Source of the DNA: Pictodentalium vernedei
Lineage: Eukaryota > Mollusca > Scaphopoda > Dentaliida > Dentaliidae
Assembly (NCBI GenBank): GCA_031216915.1
Contig: CM062297.1
Coordinates: 832,675,337 to 832,739,336 of the forward strand
DNA: 64,000 nt
Direction: 5' to 3'
Below are positions 1 to 11,230 of this stretch, piece by piece. Made by a program: the position numbers and the translations under genes. Positions within the stretch are counted from its first letter, which is position 1, and each line of letters begins with the position of its first letter. The notes beneath the pieces were generated by a model. It was not told the origin of the DNA, searched no databases, and saw only the letters and a program-made list of their open reading frames with translations.

Positions 1-289
1 ATATGTAGGAAATATATGTATTATCCACCTACTTAGATGACAAGTTCAATATCACCCTGTATGTTCTGTAGTACAATACCCCTGTATGCACGTTTTGGTC
101 ATGGATCCAGGGCTGGAGAGATGGTGGGGGCCCGGAGTAGTAACCCTAGAGTCCGGATTTTTTTGGGGGGAGGGGGGGGGGGGGGCAGGAGTCAATGATG
201 CTTGATTACGCCTGCCCAACCCTACCTCCTCGTCCAAACATGACTAGAAAGACTGTATTTTAATTTTGTGGTTTGGAACGTCCTTTCAG

Positions 290-366
290 AGCCCGTATTT
301 TAATATTTTTGCTTTGGTACGTCATCTGAAAGGACGTACCAAAGCAAAAATATTAAAATACGGGCT
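290..366. repeat. Perfect hairpin, 34-bp arms
   Basis: The arms at 290-323 and 333-366 are exact reverse complements with a 9-nt spacer. The sequence just before the left arm (about 253-289) is a degraded direct copy of the same GTATTTTAAT...TTTGG...ACGTC motif. The hairpin therefore sits on a local tandem duplication. No coding potential is seen. Confidence 0.85.
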
Positions 367-1039
367 TTCAGACCATATTTGACCTAGTCCTCTTCCCCCA
401 AGGTTCTGACACCTGTGCCAACAGTTAAGACGGGGGTTGTATCGTGAATGAAGATATGCATTTGACCAACGGCTTAATACTGAACTGCGTGATTCTTGAA
501 GTAATAAATTTATTAAATTAACAGGACGTAACCATGTTATAGCTTCAAGAACTGTGCAGTCAATAGCTATAACGCTTTGTCATTGGATATTCATTCATGA
601 ACTTGGAAATTTGAAACATGCTGCTAAAAACGTCATTTTTACGTCCACAAAATGACGTGATTCTTTTTATCCGAAAAGACGCTAGAAGAGTCCATTTAAT
701 AACTGATTTCAAAATTTTGCTGGGGAGAAACGCCCACCCCACAACCACTCTAAGATCGATCGCGCCTCCGGCACTCGCTGCAGATGCCTTTATCATCTGT
801 GCAATATTTTTGAAAGTGGGACCGTCGCAGAATTAATCCCGGGCCCGAATTTCCTTTCCCCGGCCCTACGTGGTCCTTCCACTTTGTGGATGTTTTTTGT
901 AATAAGACAGCCTCCACTGTGTGACATGTAAATTTGAGTTGAAGGAGAAAATGGTCAAAAGAAGAATTTATATATTTTTATGTTCGGTTCTTGTGTTATT
1001 AGTATTAGAAAGATTACATCTGTAGTTTATACCGGTAGT
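367..1039. other. No gene recognised
   Basis: Only short random-looking open frames occur here. No splice-bounded coding exon, RNA gene or repeat family shared with the rest of the window was recognised. Confidence 0.5.
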
Positions 1040-1482
1040 GGGTGCACGGTGACGTTGTGTACTAAAGTTTACTGCACGTCGATTGTGCACTTGTCTTCAA
1101 CCAATGCTAAACCTGCTTGTGTGGAGTTAGTATGTTGGGGAGCTGACAACTGCTCGCCGTTGCTTGGTGGTTCTCACCGGGTATTCAGGTGTGACAGGAA
1201 TGATAGTCCGTAGGAAAATTAGTCCCTCTGGACTATTATTCCGCGGAATTATAGTCCTAGGTCTAACATTCCTAGGAATAGTAGTCCGGCGGACTACTAT
1301 TCCTAGGAATGTTAGACCTAGGACTATAACTCCGCGGAATAATAGTCCAGAGGGACTAACGTTCCTACGGACTATCATTCCCGTCACACCGGTTTCCTCA
1401 ACCCGTAAAACTGTCGTGGTCATGATTAGCCGTTGTGCAGAAATATGTGACCTTAAACCCAATAAATAATAAATAAATAAAT
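1040..1482 (+). mobile_element. tRNA-derived SINE, 5'-truncated, interrupted by a palindrome
   Basis: The body matches the near-complete SINE at 32156-32509: the GTGCACGGTGACG-like block, the TACTGCACGTCGATGGTGCAC-type block, the AGCTGACAACTGCTCG block, the CCGTAAAACTGTC block and an AATAAATA tail. The tRNA-like head is missing. A 199-bp palindrome is inserted at 1190-1388 between the CGGGTATT and GGTTTCCTC parts, which are contiguous in the other copies. Confidence 0.8.
1190..1388. mobile_element. 199-bp near-perfect palindromic MITE inside a SINE
   Basis: The whole element is one palindrome with its centre at about 1289. The two 99-base halves differ at only about four positions. The ends are TGTGACRGGAATGATAGTCC. 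Comparison with uninterrupted SINE copies suggests a 4-bp target duplication of CNGG type (CAGG at 1186-1189, CCGG at 1389-1392). Inside each half, modules beginning GGA and ending TCC recur every ~15-16 bases, many containing TAGTCC or GGAAT. The palindrome thus contains a chain of smaller quasi-palindromes. Because it is palindromic, near-identical open frames of about 100 codons appear on both strands, so they are not evidence of a gene. Confidence 0.85.
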
Positions 1483-3856
1483 ATAATCATACCGGTAGTG
1501 GTTATTCTTCAACTCATTTTGACTTGTACTGTATATGGACAAAATATTATTAGACACGCGACACGCTACTGGCAGACGATTTTCACCCTTTAGGGACCAC
1601 GCCCCCTACCCAACCTCTTCCAGTTGGAACATCTGTGTGTTATGCTTCAACATATTTGTTATGATTGGTTGTCAGGATACTCAGAGTTTGAATTTCCACC
1701 TACGCAGTCACCTTTGTGTCGTTTGAGTGATATTTTTGCCACTTCGTCACTCGTCAACCAAAAAAACATGATGCCGAGTTTGTCTTCGATTATGGGAAGG
1801 GGTTCATTGCTATATTTATTTGACGAAAAAATCAATATTGTTTTGTTCTGTCCGCTAAATGGAGTGTTGGAAGTGTGTTATTTTTTCTATCTTCATTAGT
1901 ATTAAATCCAAAATACACATTTTCTTATTTCTAGCGAAACGTTTTGTTTGTTTCTACAGAATGTTTGACAGTCTTAACAGATTGTCTGATCGAAGAGTTC
2001 ACCCGAAGCGACCTCTGACCTTGCATATCATTAATGTCAAACATGGCGAATGGGCAATGGGCTTATTATCTGTATAACTCAGCAAAATCCATTTCAAGAT
2101 AGTAATAGTTTAGTCACCGGATGTTTTCAAGGCTAACGATTCTGGAGAACATTTTTTTCGGGGTAAAAATGTTATTTTTAGTGATAAATCGGTGAAGATT
2201 GACATTTTCACTTTATTAACAGAATATGTCAAATTTAACATCTAAATTGATTCACACATCGGTTTGATAAGGCTTCCGCTAAAGCCTAGAGGAGTTTTTG
2301 GCCATATCCATGGTATCCTAGATATTTTAGGGGGAAAAATGTTGTTTTTGTTAGGCATTGAGTAATGTTTGGAATTATTAATATTTGGTGTCGGAAGCAA
2401 GGCCTGCTAATCTTTCACAAGTTATTCTATATGTCCCAGAAAACATGTTTCAAGATTATGGTTTTAGAAAAGACCAACCACCTGTCATACTTATATATAC
2501 CTCTCTCTAAAAAATCTCTTATGGGCAAATATGGATTTCTAGTGGAAAAATATTTCAAAATGTTTGGGTCTATGTTGACATGACCTTTGGTAAGAATAAT
2601 GTGTATATTCCATGAAGTTTGAATTTCAGAAGAAAAAAATGGTGCTTCTGGATGATGGAATGGCTGCTGATTCTCAAATATCTCTTTTAAGTTTTGGGGT
2701 AAAATCACACTTTTTCGTGGAAACATGGGTGAAAATTGGAATGATCACTCCATTAATAGGTAGTGTCACATTTATCACCCAAGCATATGCAGGTTTGGGA
2801 TGTGGGGGGGGGGGGGGGGGTGAAATATCCAGTCCTGGATATCTTCCACCTCACCCATGATCTTTTTTTCTTGTTAACCCAATGCTATTTGATACTGACA
2901 TTGCCTGCCATTTGGTGTGGTGATGTTTTCTCCAAACCTAAACACCTGGAATTGATGTCAAAAATGTATGCCTCAACATTTGAGCATCAAGTAGTTTGAG
3001 TTACCAAGAAAAAGAAAAAAAATCATGGGCGGGGGATAACTAGGCCTGGATATATTCTAACCCACCTCTCGACATTCCAATTCTGCTTAGACAATACAAA
3101 GCACCATATTTATCGAAAGGTAACATAGATCCCTTTTAATACGATAACACCCTATATTAAAACTAAATTGTGGCAAATGCACTATGTGAGGTGGGGGAAA
3201 TATCCAGGTCTGGATACACCCCCCCCCCCCCCCACACACACACACACACACAGACACACTCCTCATAAACAAAGATTTTTCATTAATTCAAAGTTATTTA
3301 ATTTTAAAAGTGGATACATACACAATTCAAATAGTTTTGGACAAATTTTCACCAGTTTGTGATGTGGTGATTGATTACATGACTTTCTTAATCCTGGCCC
3401 AAATGATATTCCTACATAATTTAATCATTTGCCCCGCCTCTGCGTTTGATTGGTTGAAAGCACACAGCGTGAAAGTCGTCACAATCGTATAAACCAAATC
3501 ACGTAATGATTTGGAATGTCTACACGTTCGCACATCCGATCCAACTTTGAAGACTCTGGAAGCCCCTCCCACTCAATCCAGTTGTCACCGTGAGGGCGTG
3601 ACGGCAGACTGACAGATGGATAACAAGCTTGTAAACAAAGATCAATGATCGATTTTTCATCGCCTCCAGTCAGCGAGAATATAATGATAATTTCTCGGGA
3701 ACAATTGAATTTAATAAAATATACCAAAGTGGGAGACGAATAAAAGATCATACATCCAAACATGATTTGGGGGGAACTTACAAAAAACGTTTTAATGATA
3801 TTGTTACGTGACTTGCTAAATATCTGTCGTCTGCGATCGAAAATCAAAACAACAAA
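1483..3856. other. Non-coding, low-complexity and weak tandem repeats
   Basis: No gene is recognised. Between about 2100 and 2730, blocks of the type GGGNAAAAATGTTNTTTTT recur at roughly 170-bp or larger spacing, suggesting an old degenerate tandem repeat. Three copies of a TATCCAGG-like palindromic motif occur at about 2826, 3040 and 3200. The first and third lie beside a G17 tract (2804-2820) and a C15 tract (3219-3233, followed by a CA repeat). An open frame of 138 codons on the minus strand (3479-3895) has no recognisable domain. Confidence 0.5.
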
Positions 3857-4149
3857 CAATTTGACAATGATTGACGTGACCTGTTTGTGGGACACTTTCC
3901 GGGGTTTGACTGTTGTCTTTTGCGAAAATTAAAAGTTTTTCGTTCACGTACACAAAGTTTTTATATTTTAATATTACAGCCGGATTAAATTATAAGAAAT
4001 AACTGTTGTTTTCCTTCGGTTTATGCGATATAAACCGAAAATTTTCAGCACAAGCTTAATCATAACTCGCTACGCGAGTTATGAAGCTTGTGCTGAAAAT
4101 TTTCGGTTTATATCGCATAAACCGAAGGAAAACAACAGTTATTTCTTAA
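3857..4149. mobile_element. Hairpin-bearing dispersed element, copy 1
   Basis: This is a ~137-bp unique-looking left part followed by a 154-bp palindrome at 3994-4147. The outer arms begin AAGAAATAACTGTTG and end in the reverse complement. A small inner palindrome sits around CTACGCGAG. A second copy at 33849-34077 shares the left part but lacks most of the left palindrome arm. Homology stops at the same edges in both copies, which gives the element's limits. No reading frame of interest is seen. Confidence 0.8.
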
Positions 4150-4447
4150 CTAAACACGTGAAATTGAAGTCAACATTGTATGTCTCACGATCTGAGCATC
4201 ACACAGCATTGAGTCAACAAGAGAAAAAAATCAAGTTCAACATTTGAACATCATCAGAAGTCATAACTATTGTGTTGTGAAATTATTGTGTTCTCAAATT
4301 TCCTTCTTCTTTCGATAAAAAGTAAGGACCACTTTTCAAATCAAAGAGAAAATTACTATTTAGTTATTGGGCATATCTCATCAACGGAAAATGATATAAA
4401 CGTAAAGAATATATATAATCTAGTCATGTTTTTCATAACATATTCTA

Positions 4448-5217
4448 CAGTTAAAACTAGACGTCCTGTCAAGAACTGTGCGCTTAACTAGGTTTAATTG
4501 CGCGTAGGAATTGCGTGCAATTGCCATATCGAATGACACCCAAAGCGCTACAGGTTCTCCTGGTTACACACTAAAAACTAAAGTGATAAAACTGACATTT
4601 TCAAGGTGTTAAACCCATTCTAACTCTTAGGGTTTGATTTTAACACTCAGAGTGCAATGCTTTAAGCACTTAGACTTTACAATCGTCAGACATCTGAAAC
4701 TTGAATGGATGGCACTTCCCATGTGTCTAGCATTGGTGGTTCTTCCAGAATCGTCCATAATTTGATTTGCGCTTGGTGGGTACATAATTGAAAGGATACA
4801 ACGCAGATGACGCGGATCAGACTCGAGAGTTCGAGTCTGATTCGCGTCATCTGCGTTGTTTCCTTTTAAGTGTCGCGACATTACACTTGTCAAGTGGTAT
4901 TATTGTCAACACCTGTCAAGTTCTGGGATATCTACACTTGAACAAAGTGCTAGTTCAGCACTTAGTAAGTGTTAAATAAAGCACTTCAAGTGTAGTTTTA
5001 ACACATTAGTTTTTAGCGTGTACTCGTAGCAAACACAGGCAATATTTCTGCCAATGGACTTCCGGGTTACCTGGAGGTCCACTGGCTGAAACATTGCTTG
5101 TACACAGGCCATATGTACAGAATTTGACAGCCTTACAATGGTCATAACGCGTAGGTTAACGCGCACGTCGACGTGCTATTTGTGTGCATTTCATGGCAGG
5201 ACTTCTAGTTTTATCTG
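4448..5217. mobile_element. Mariner-like MITE, split by a younger MITE
   Basis: The terminal inverted repeats begin CAGTTAAAACTAG and are flanked by TA on both sides, as expected for Tc1/mariner-type elements. The uninterrupted relative at 17248-17447 shows that 4567-5020 is a later insertion. The right part contains a CCAATGGACYTCCGGG hairpin half that is also found at 56333-56386. No transposase frame is seen. Confidence 0.75.
4567..5020. mobile_element. 454-bp MITE inserted in a MITE
   Basis: The inverted termini are CACACTAAAAACTAA on the left and its near reverse complement on the right. The TA dinucleotides at 4565-4566 and 5021-5022 form the target duplication. The paralogous uninterrupted site near 17322 reads GGTTACTC on the minus strand, confirming TA as the target. 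The middle (4790-4867) is a hairpin with ~36-bp arms around TTCGAGTCTGA. Confidence 0.75.
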
Positions 5218-5489
5218 TAGGCCTAGTCACATTGGCATTTTCAATTTCAAAATGTTATATGATGTGCATCACTCCCCTTAATCATTCTCATTCATGGGAA
5301 CTGCATATTCAATGTTTCTGCACATTCTATCATTTTCAAAGCAGCCACAGGCTATTGTGCGTGGCTGCGGATGTTCATTACAACATGACGGAGTACAATT
5401 GCCATCTCAGGAACATCTCATGCTGGCATCCCTGACATTCGTGTTAGATCGACTTTATCGTTTTCTGAATTGAATCCATACTGGCACAG

Positions 5490-6080
5490 TTATGGTAGCG
5501 GGAGTTGTGTATGAAGGCAATCACACCATATTTTGAGTTGGCGGATACACCTGAGGAGATGAGGCTTGAAGCTGTCGTCCGTCGATGGCAGTCTTTTGTT
5601 TGATGTGTTCGGCTTTTCTGCTATTTTCTTGTACCCGAGATCGTTCAGCAATGTTTGGCGTCCCTTTCCACCATATAGAGTTGCCATGAATTGTGTACAA
5701 CAGAGATTTGCTTATTATTAAGACTCTCAAGCCCAAGACCAGCAAACTGGTCCACGTAACCTTCATCCGAATGAGCTACCTCTTTCAGTAATCTGAACAT
5801 GCTCTTCTTGCCAATTCCATAGCATGAATTAGTGGTCTCACAGCCAATCAGAGAGTATTGTGTGAGGAGCATCTTCCTCTCATTCGCATGTAGAGTAGCT
5901 TGTATTGTATGAATTGGAAGATGGGGCAACTATACCACTCGCAACATTAACAAGAGAAGGTTGATGATCGTCAAGACTGAATGCGTCTTTGAAACTGGTG
6001 TCAACAAGCTCGAACAGCTTCATCACATCGGTTTCCCATCTCCGAGTGGCTACTCTGTATGGTTCACTGTGCTCACCTCA
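5490..6080 (-). pseudogene. Decayed mobile-element-type gene fragment (GCxTT / LYGGKGRQ family)
   Basis: Two overlapping minus-strand frames together read as one protein broken by a frameshift near 5690. The upstream frame has the motif LIGCETTNSCYGIGKKS and the downstream frame has LYGGKGRQTLLNDLGYK followed by LPSTDDSFKPHLLRC. I recall this motif order (GCDTTS...GKGKK, then LYG...NDLRY, then LPPT...H..R) from multicopy hypothetical proteins of invertebrate genomes. That recollection is not verified here, and the biochemical function is unknown to me. The region from 5930 to 6080 may add upstream coding sequence (LVNVASGIVA), with a further frame change. It is probably a dead copy of a repetitive gene. 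Confidence 0.5.
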
Positions 6081-6905
6081 TCTCACCTATTCATCAGTTC
6101 ATTCAACCCGTGACTCCTGATCAATTTGTTCAATGATAGAAATTCACATAAACACTCTTCGAGACAATATTGCTGAGGAAATTGACAGGCTGAGTAATCG
6201 ATCAAGCTCCCTATCCACATTGATGTTAAAATTCAATTTGTGACTGGAAATCACTCATTTTTCCTTTCTAAACATAACGTATGAGAAATCATTGCCCTCG
6301 AGTTGTATACCATCACATAGTACCATGGGTATCAATATGAAGTGAAAACACTTATTATACGCAAAAAGTCTGAAAATTTCTTTCCTTTTATTTCGAAAAA
6401 AAACTTTTTTTTAGCCCCCAAAATACGAAATTGTACAACCGATTGGACAATGAGACCAAAGACTGAATATTTCCAGTAATTAGACGAACATTTTGACATA
6501 TGACACATCTTGTTGAATGCTTGATTGATTGGTTAGAATGTCAGTAAGTATAACAGCCTCTCTCTCTCCTATTTCATCTCCATATCAAAATTCATCGAAA
6601 TCTTGATATTTCCGAAAAATGTCAATTTTCATTGCAAAAACATCTGAATATTCCCCCAAAATGCCACAAATTTCTCCGGAAATATTTTCTCTGGTATGTT
6701 ATGGAGTCCATGTCTGATCGCTACTGGTAATTTGGTTGATTGATATGACTAAATCTGTTAAAAGGGTAAAAATTCCAATTTTCACTGATTTTATCACAGA
6801 AAAAAACTTTTTTTCCAAAAAGGCTGAAAATTTGATTACATCGTAATCTAAACGAACATTTTGACATATGACACCTCTTGTTAAACGCTCAGTTGATGGG
6901 TGATT
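6081..6905. other. AT-rich non-coding DNA, weak duplication
   Basis: The block ACATTTTGACATATGACAC with its surroundings occurs near 6490 and again near 6868. This suggests an old ~375-bp direct duplication. Nothing else is recognised. Confidence 0.45.
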
Positions 6906-7321
6906 TTTAACGCGGCGCTGTGGTACAGGGAGTCAGACTCTGCACGGCGTTGTGCTGATTGAAAGCTTAATGCGACGTCGAACACAATCGGGACGCGTCT
7001 CATGCCACTTCCCTGGTCAAGGGACCCACACGTGCCACAGGTCTTGATAGATCGAGGCAGAGTGGAGCTGTAAATAAATGTGAAGAGATAGTTGCACGTG
7101 TTGAAAGGGTTAACGCCATGTTAGAAGGAATAACGGAGTCGATCTGTGCATGGCGCTGCACTGATTGAGTGGCTAATGCGACGTCGAGCGCAATCGGGGC
7201 CACTGACACCCCATTTTTCTGCTCAAATGCTCCCTAGATGCCACCGGGTGTGTCCATAGGTCGAGGTACTGTGGAGTTATAAATAAATGTTCAGAGACAG
7301 TTGCACGCGTTGAGAGGTTAA
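6906..7321. repeat. Two diverged ~205-bp tandem units
   Basis: The blocks AATGCGACGTCGA, CAATCGGG and the TATAAATAAATGT...CAGTTGCACG segment recur in the same order in 6909-7115 and 7115-7321. A third partial unit (AATGCGACGTCAAACACG) resumes at 7570 after the TTAA element at 7322-7567. Confidence 0.65.
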
Positions 7322-7567
7322 CCCTTTCAATACTGACTCCCTGGAAGATATCATTTCAGGCAATACTATCAACGGCGAAATTGGCGAAACCATCCTGGTT
7401 TATTTTGAGGTTCAGTAATAATTTAATCCAACAGCTCTGCCGAGATGTTGGATTAAATTATTACAGAGCCTCCTTTCAGATGTTTTGCTCTTTAGGCCTA
7501 TATCGTCTGGTCGTCCAGTACCAATTTTTTCTTCACGCAAATATTTATGCACACCGGGTTGAAAGGG
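7322..7567. mobile_element. TTAA-flanked hairpin MITE, family E
   Basis: The element is flanked by TTAA at 7318-7321 and 7568-7571. It starts CCCTTTCAA and ends in the complementary TTGAAAGGG, which fits piggyBac-type termini. A central hairpin has 18-bp arms at 7416-7433 and 7446-7463. It is inserted in a tandem-repeat unit that resumes on the right side. Confidence 0.7.
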
Positions 7568-7989
7568 TTAATGCGACGTCAAACACGATTGGGACCCATC
7601 TAATGTACTTTTTTTGGCCAGTTAACACCTAGGTTCCAAAGAGGACCCTCCCCCCACCCCACCCCCCACCCCCACCCCCTCCCGCGTGACTTGGAATTTC
7701 AAGATGAGCACGGTATCATCAAGTCGCGGAATCAGGCACTCGCCATTTTTATAATATATGAGAGTACGAACTTGATCCTTATTAATTTGTTCCCATTCCA
7801 CCAAAATTTATCGCCTCCCTTCCAGCGCACATACCATCTTGACATTTCCCGTGAAAATAAGCTCTCTCGTGAGCAGATCCTATTCTACCAGGGGCATTGC
7901 ACAGATCCGTTTAAAAGGTATAAAAGTAGCAAAATAAACACTCCAATGATGAAATACACAGTGATCTAGCGCAATGCATGTTGTTCATA

Positions 7990-8405
7990 AGTAGATATCA
8001 AGTGGACATTCGAGTTCAGGAAAAATGCATTTCGAGCTAACAATGGGAATTCCCGTTGAAACATTTTCGAGCTCAGCTAAAATCAGACTTAGTCAATTTT
8101 CACCTGATCTCGTATTTCGGTTAAGGTTAATACAATGGGGGGAAAATAAAAAAGAAAATAAACTCGAAGTGAGCTCGAAGGAGACGATCTTTTTTCAATG
8201 TAAATTTCCATAAGAATTGCAAAGGTATCAAGATCGCTGACCTCGGACATTTGCGAAAACAAACTTTTCTGCACATCACTCAGTGCAATTCGAAAGGGGG
8301 TTTTAAAAGACAGTTGCAATGTGCTCCTTTCGTTCTCACCCCTCGAATTGAGCTCGAACAGACGAAGCTGAAAAGGTATTTTCCAACGGAAAACTCTCTT
8401 ACCTG
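7990..8405 (+). repeat. Left inverted end of a 4.5-kb composite element
   Basis: This block is matched in reverse complement by 11745-12470 once the SINE in the right copy is removed. Shared landmarks run from TTCGAGCTAACAATGGGAATTCC-like sequence through GAGCTCGAAGGAGACGATC to the GCAATTCGAA...GTTCTCACCC part. Together the two arms bound the ~90-bp tandem array between them. Confidence 0.75.
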
Positions 8406-9135
8406 AATGTTTGTCATATTTCAATCTCCTGAAATGGGGTAATAATAGTAGTCACATCTCTCTCTGTCACAGTATGTTCACTATTCACTTGCTCGAAAGT
8501 TTTGTCATATTCTACTCTCCTGAAATTGGGTAGTAATAGCAATTAGACCTCCAGTCTATCGCAGTACATTCACGAGTGTCTTACCCGAAAGTTTGTCATG
8601 TTTCAGTCCCCTGGAAAAGGGCAGTGACACCAGTGACATCTCCACTCTTTCGCAATTACCTGAAATAGTAGTCAGATCTCTCTTTCTGTCACGTATGTTC
8701 ACTATTCCTTGCTCGAAAGTTTTGTCATATTCACTCTCCTGAAATGGCGTAGTAATAGCAATTAGATCTCCATTCTATCCTAGTACATTCACGAGTCTCT
8801 TACCCAAACGTTGTCATGTTTCAATCTCCTGGAATTGGGCAGTCATAGCAGTCACATCTCCACTCTGTCACAGTGCATTCACGAGTCTCTTAATCGAAAG
8901 TGTGGTATGTTTTAATCTCATGAAATGGCGTAATGCTAGCCGTTAGATGACTACTCTGACGCAGTATATACACAAGTCCCTTACCTGACAATTGATCATG
9001 TTTCACTCGCCTAAAATGTCGCTGTGATAGCAGTCAGATCTCTCTATCTCAACAGGGTCTCAAAAATAACTTGCTCGAAAGTTTTGTCGTATTCCATTCT
9101 CCAGAAATGGGATTGTGATAGCAGCCAGACCTCCA

Positions 9136-9763
9136 CAGGGCTCAAAATAATCCGTGTCGCGTCGCTTTTTGCTATGCAAAACTTGCAAAAAGCTATACAA
9201 TGTTCAGTTATGTATAGCATTTTGCGATACAAGATAATCAACTGCAGCCTATGAGGCTGCAGTTGATTATCTTGTATCGCAAAATGTAAATGAAAATTTG
9301 CAAACAAATTTGAAAACTTGTTCACTGATGCTTTACTTCTGATTGTGTAACATTACAGGCATAACTACGATTAACTCTCCATCAAGCATCATTTACAACA
9401 TTTTGCATAAAATGTCCATTAAAAATAACTTCAAGCCCATCAAATTAAAAATCCCAACTTCCATTTTGAGAACTCTATTAATAAACAACCAAGACGCGTT
9501 TTGAAAATATCCAAGTCCATGCAACCCTTAAAGGCAGTTCAGTTAAAAAAAAACATAGTAAACATTTCATGTGTTGCAGATCATTTGGAAATGCCCAGAA
9601 ATGGATGGAAACTATTCTATCTACTTAGAAGAATTCAATACAAAACAGCATAACATAACTCTGGTATACAAAAATAGCTATGTAATTTTTACAAAATGAT
9701 ATTCATTTTTTGGAAATGTGTAGCATTTTGCTACGCAAAGAAAAAAAGTTATTTTGAGCACTG
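9136..9763. mobile_element. hAT-type non-autonomous element (628 bp)
   Basis: The termini are CAGGGCTCAAAATAA and the reverse complement of CAGTGCTCAAAATAA. The flanking 8-bp duplications are GACCTCCA (9128-9135) and GATCTCCA (9764-9771). The 8-bp target duplication and CAGGG start are hAT hallmarks. A 33-bp-arm hairpin with a 3-nt loop lies at 9218-9286. There is no transposase. Confidence 0.8.
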
Positions 9764-9960
9764 GATCTCCACTCTGTCAAAGTATGTTTACGAATCTCTC
9801 TTGTCGAATGTTTGTCATATTCCACTCCCCTGGAATGGGTAGTAATAGCAGTCAGATCACGACTCTGTCACAGTATCTTTACGAATCTCTCTTGTCAAAT
9901 GTTTGTTATGACTCTCATGTTTCAGTCTCATGAAAGGGGTTAGTACTAGAAGTCATTTCT

Positions 9961-10682
9961 TTCTATCTTAGTTTATTATGCCTCACGTTTGTAACATCAG
10001 CCGTGACTGATTAAATTGACACCTTCTAAAAGTCATAGTACTGGAGTTTTGGGGCAACACACGGATACAATCGGAACGTTCTTCCCCGGAGACAAGAGAG
10101 CAAAGAGAATGTAAGCTTCACTTCCATTGATCAGCGTCAATTACACAGGCCCTGATAGGAATTTCTCAACACCAAACGCTGGCGCCGTGTCCGTTTAACT
10201 GTTTTCGTCATCGATAGACACAAACTTACGAACAAATATATCATCTTCAGTGGGTGTGTTTTCAATTTTAATAACTGCAAACAATGAATTCAAAAGAATC
10301 AGAAATATTAAAAACTCACGTGTTGTTCAGCACTTCAGTGAATCCTGAATATGAGTTATGACTTCAATCAATTATATTTCCACAAGTTTAGTACTCCTCG
10401 ACCTCACTGAGCCTCCGCCTCGAGTTCAAAATAAATTGTTTCACTCCGCTTAATTCTAACAACTGTTATCGTCCCAAGAAACATGAATTTATATTCCATT
10501 AATTTATACCACTTATCACACAAGCATTAATAATGAATTATAACATGAACAGCATGATGCAGTTCGAAATGACGTTCGAAATGACGTAATGTTTTTGGAT
10601 TCGACTACATTGCTATTACAAGATTGATGACATGTTGCAGTTAACAATGAAAGTTATTTTTTGTTCGGCATAATAAAATAAT
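9961..10682. other. Unique-looking segment inside the tandem array
   Basis: No gene and no repeat shared with the rest of the window was recognised. It lies between array units together with the hairpin at 10683-10839, so the two may form one inserted element. Its ends could not be defined. Confidence 0.4.
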
Positions 10683-10839
10683 TAGAACGTTTCTTTTCAT
10701 GTTCTATCGGTCGATAGTACCTGAGTTTGTGTGATTTCTGAAATAAAACCTGAAGGAGCGAAGCTGTTGAAGGTTTTATTTCAGAAATCACACAAACTTA
10801 GGTACTATCGACCGATAGAACATGAAAAGAAACGTTCTA
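10683..10839. repeat. Long hairpin, 69-bp arms
   Basis: The arms at 10683-10751 and 10771-10839 are reverse complements with at most a couple of mismatches and a 19-nt spacer. They include TCGGTCGATAGTACCT and its complement. It lies at the right edge of the segment that interrupts the ~90-bp array. Confidence 0.85.
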
Positions 10840-11230
10840 ATATAATAATATTCACGAATCTCTTACTTGAATGTTTGCCATATTCCACTCTCCTGAAATG
10901 TTGCAGTGGTAGCACTCGGATATCTCTATCTCAGTATGTTCACGAATCACTCGCTCGAATGTTGGTCATGTTACAATTTCATGAAATTGGGTAGTAATAG
11001 TAGTCAGATCTTTCTGTCTCAGTATGTTTACGAATCTTTTGCTTGAATGTTGGTCCCTTTCCATTCTCCTGAAATGTCGTAGTGATAGCATTCGAATCTC
11101 TCTGTCTCATTATGTTCACGAATTATATGCTCGAAGGTTTGTCATGTTTCACTCTCTATAAATGTGGTAAAAATAGTAGTCAGATCTCTGTCACAGTATG
11201 TTTGCGAATCTCTCTTGTCGACAAGACTTA

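Larger units (their letters stand above)
8406..11230. repeat. Degenerate ~90-bp tandem array (interrupted)
   Basis: The units carry ATTCACGARTCTCTTRCYCGAA, TTTGTCATGTTTCA, CTCCTGAAATGGG, AGTAATAGCAGTCAGATCTC and TCTGTCACAGTAT in that order, at about 90-bp spacing. Runs of units lie at 8406-9135, 9764-9960 and 10850-11230. The breaks are a hAT-type insertion (9136-9763) and a ~0.9-kb segment containing a long hairpin. The array has no open frame of interest. Confidence 0.75.

Noticed and set aside
1127..1469. Overlapping ~100-codon frames on both strands
   Set aside because: They are a by-product of the 199-bp palindrome, which reads nearly the same on both strands, plus SINE sequence.
3479..3895. 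138-codon minus-strand frame as a gene
   Set aside because: No domain, poor start context, and it overlaps the edge of the dispersed hairpin element.
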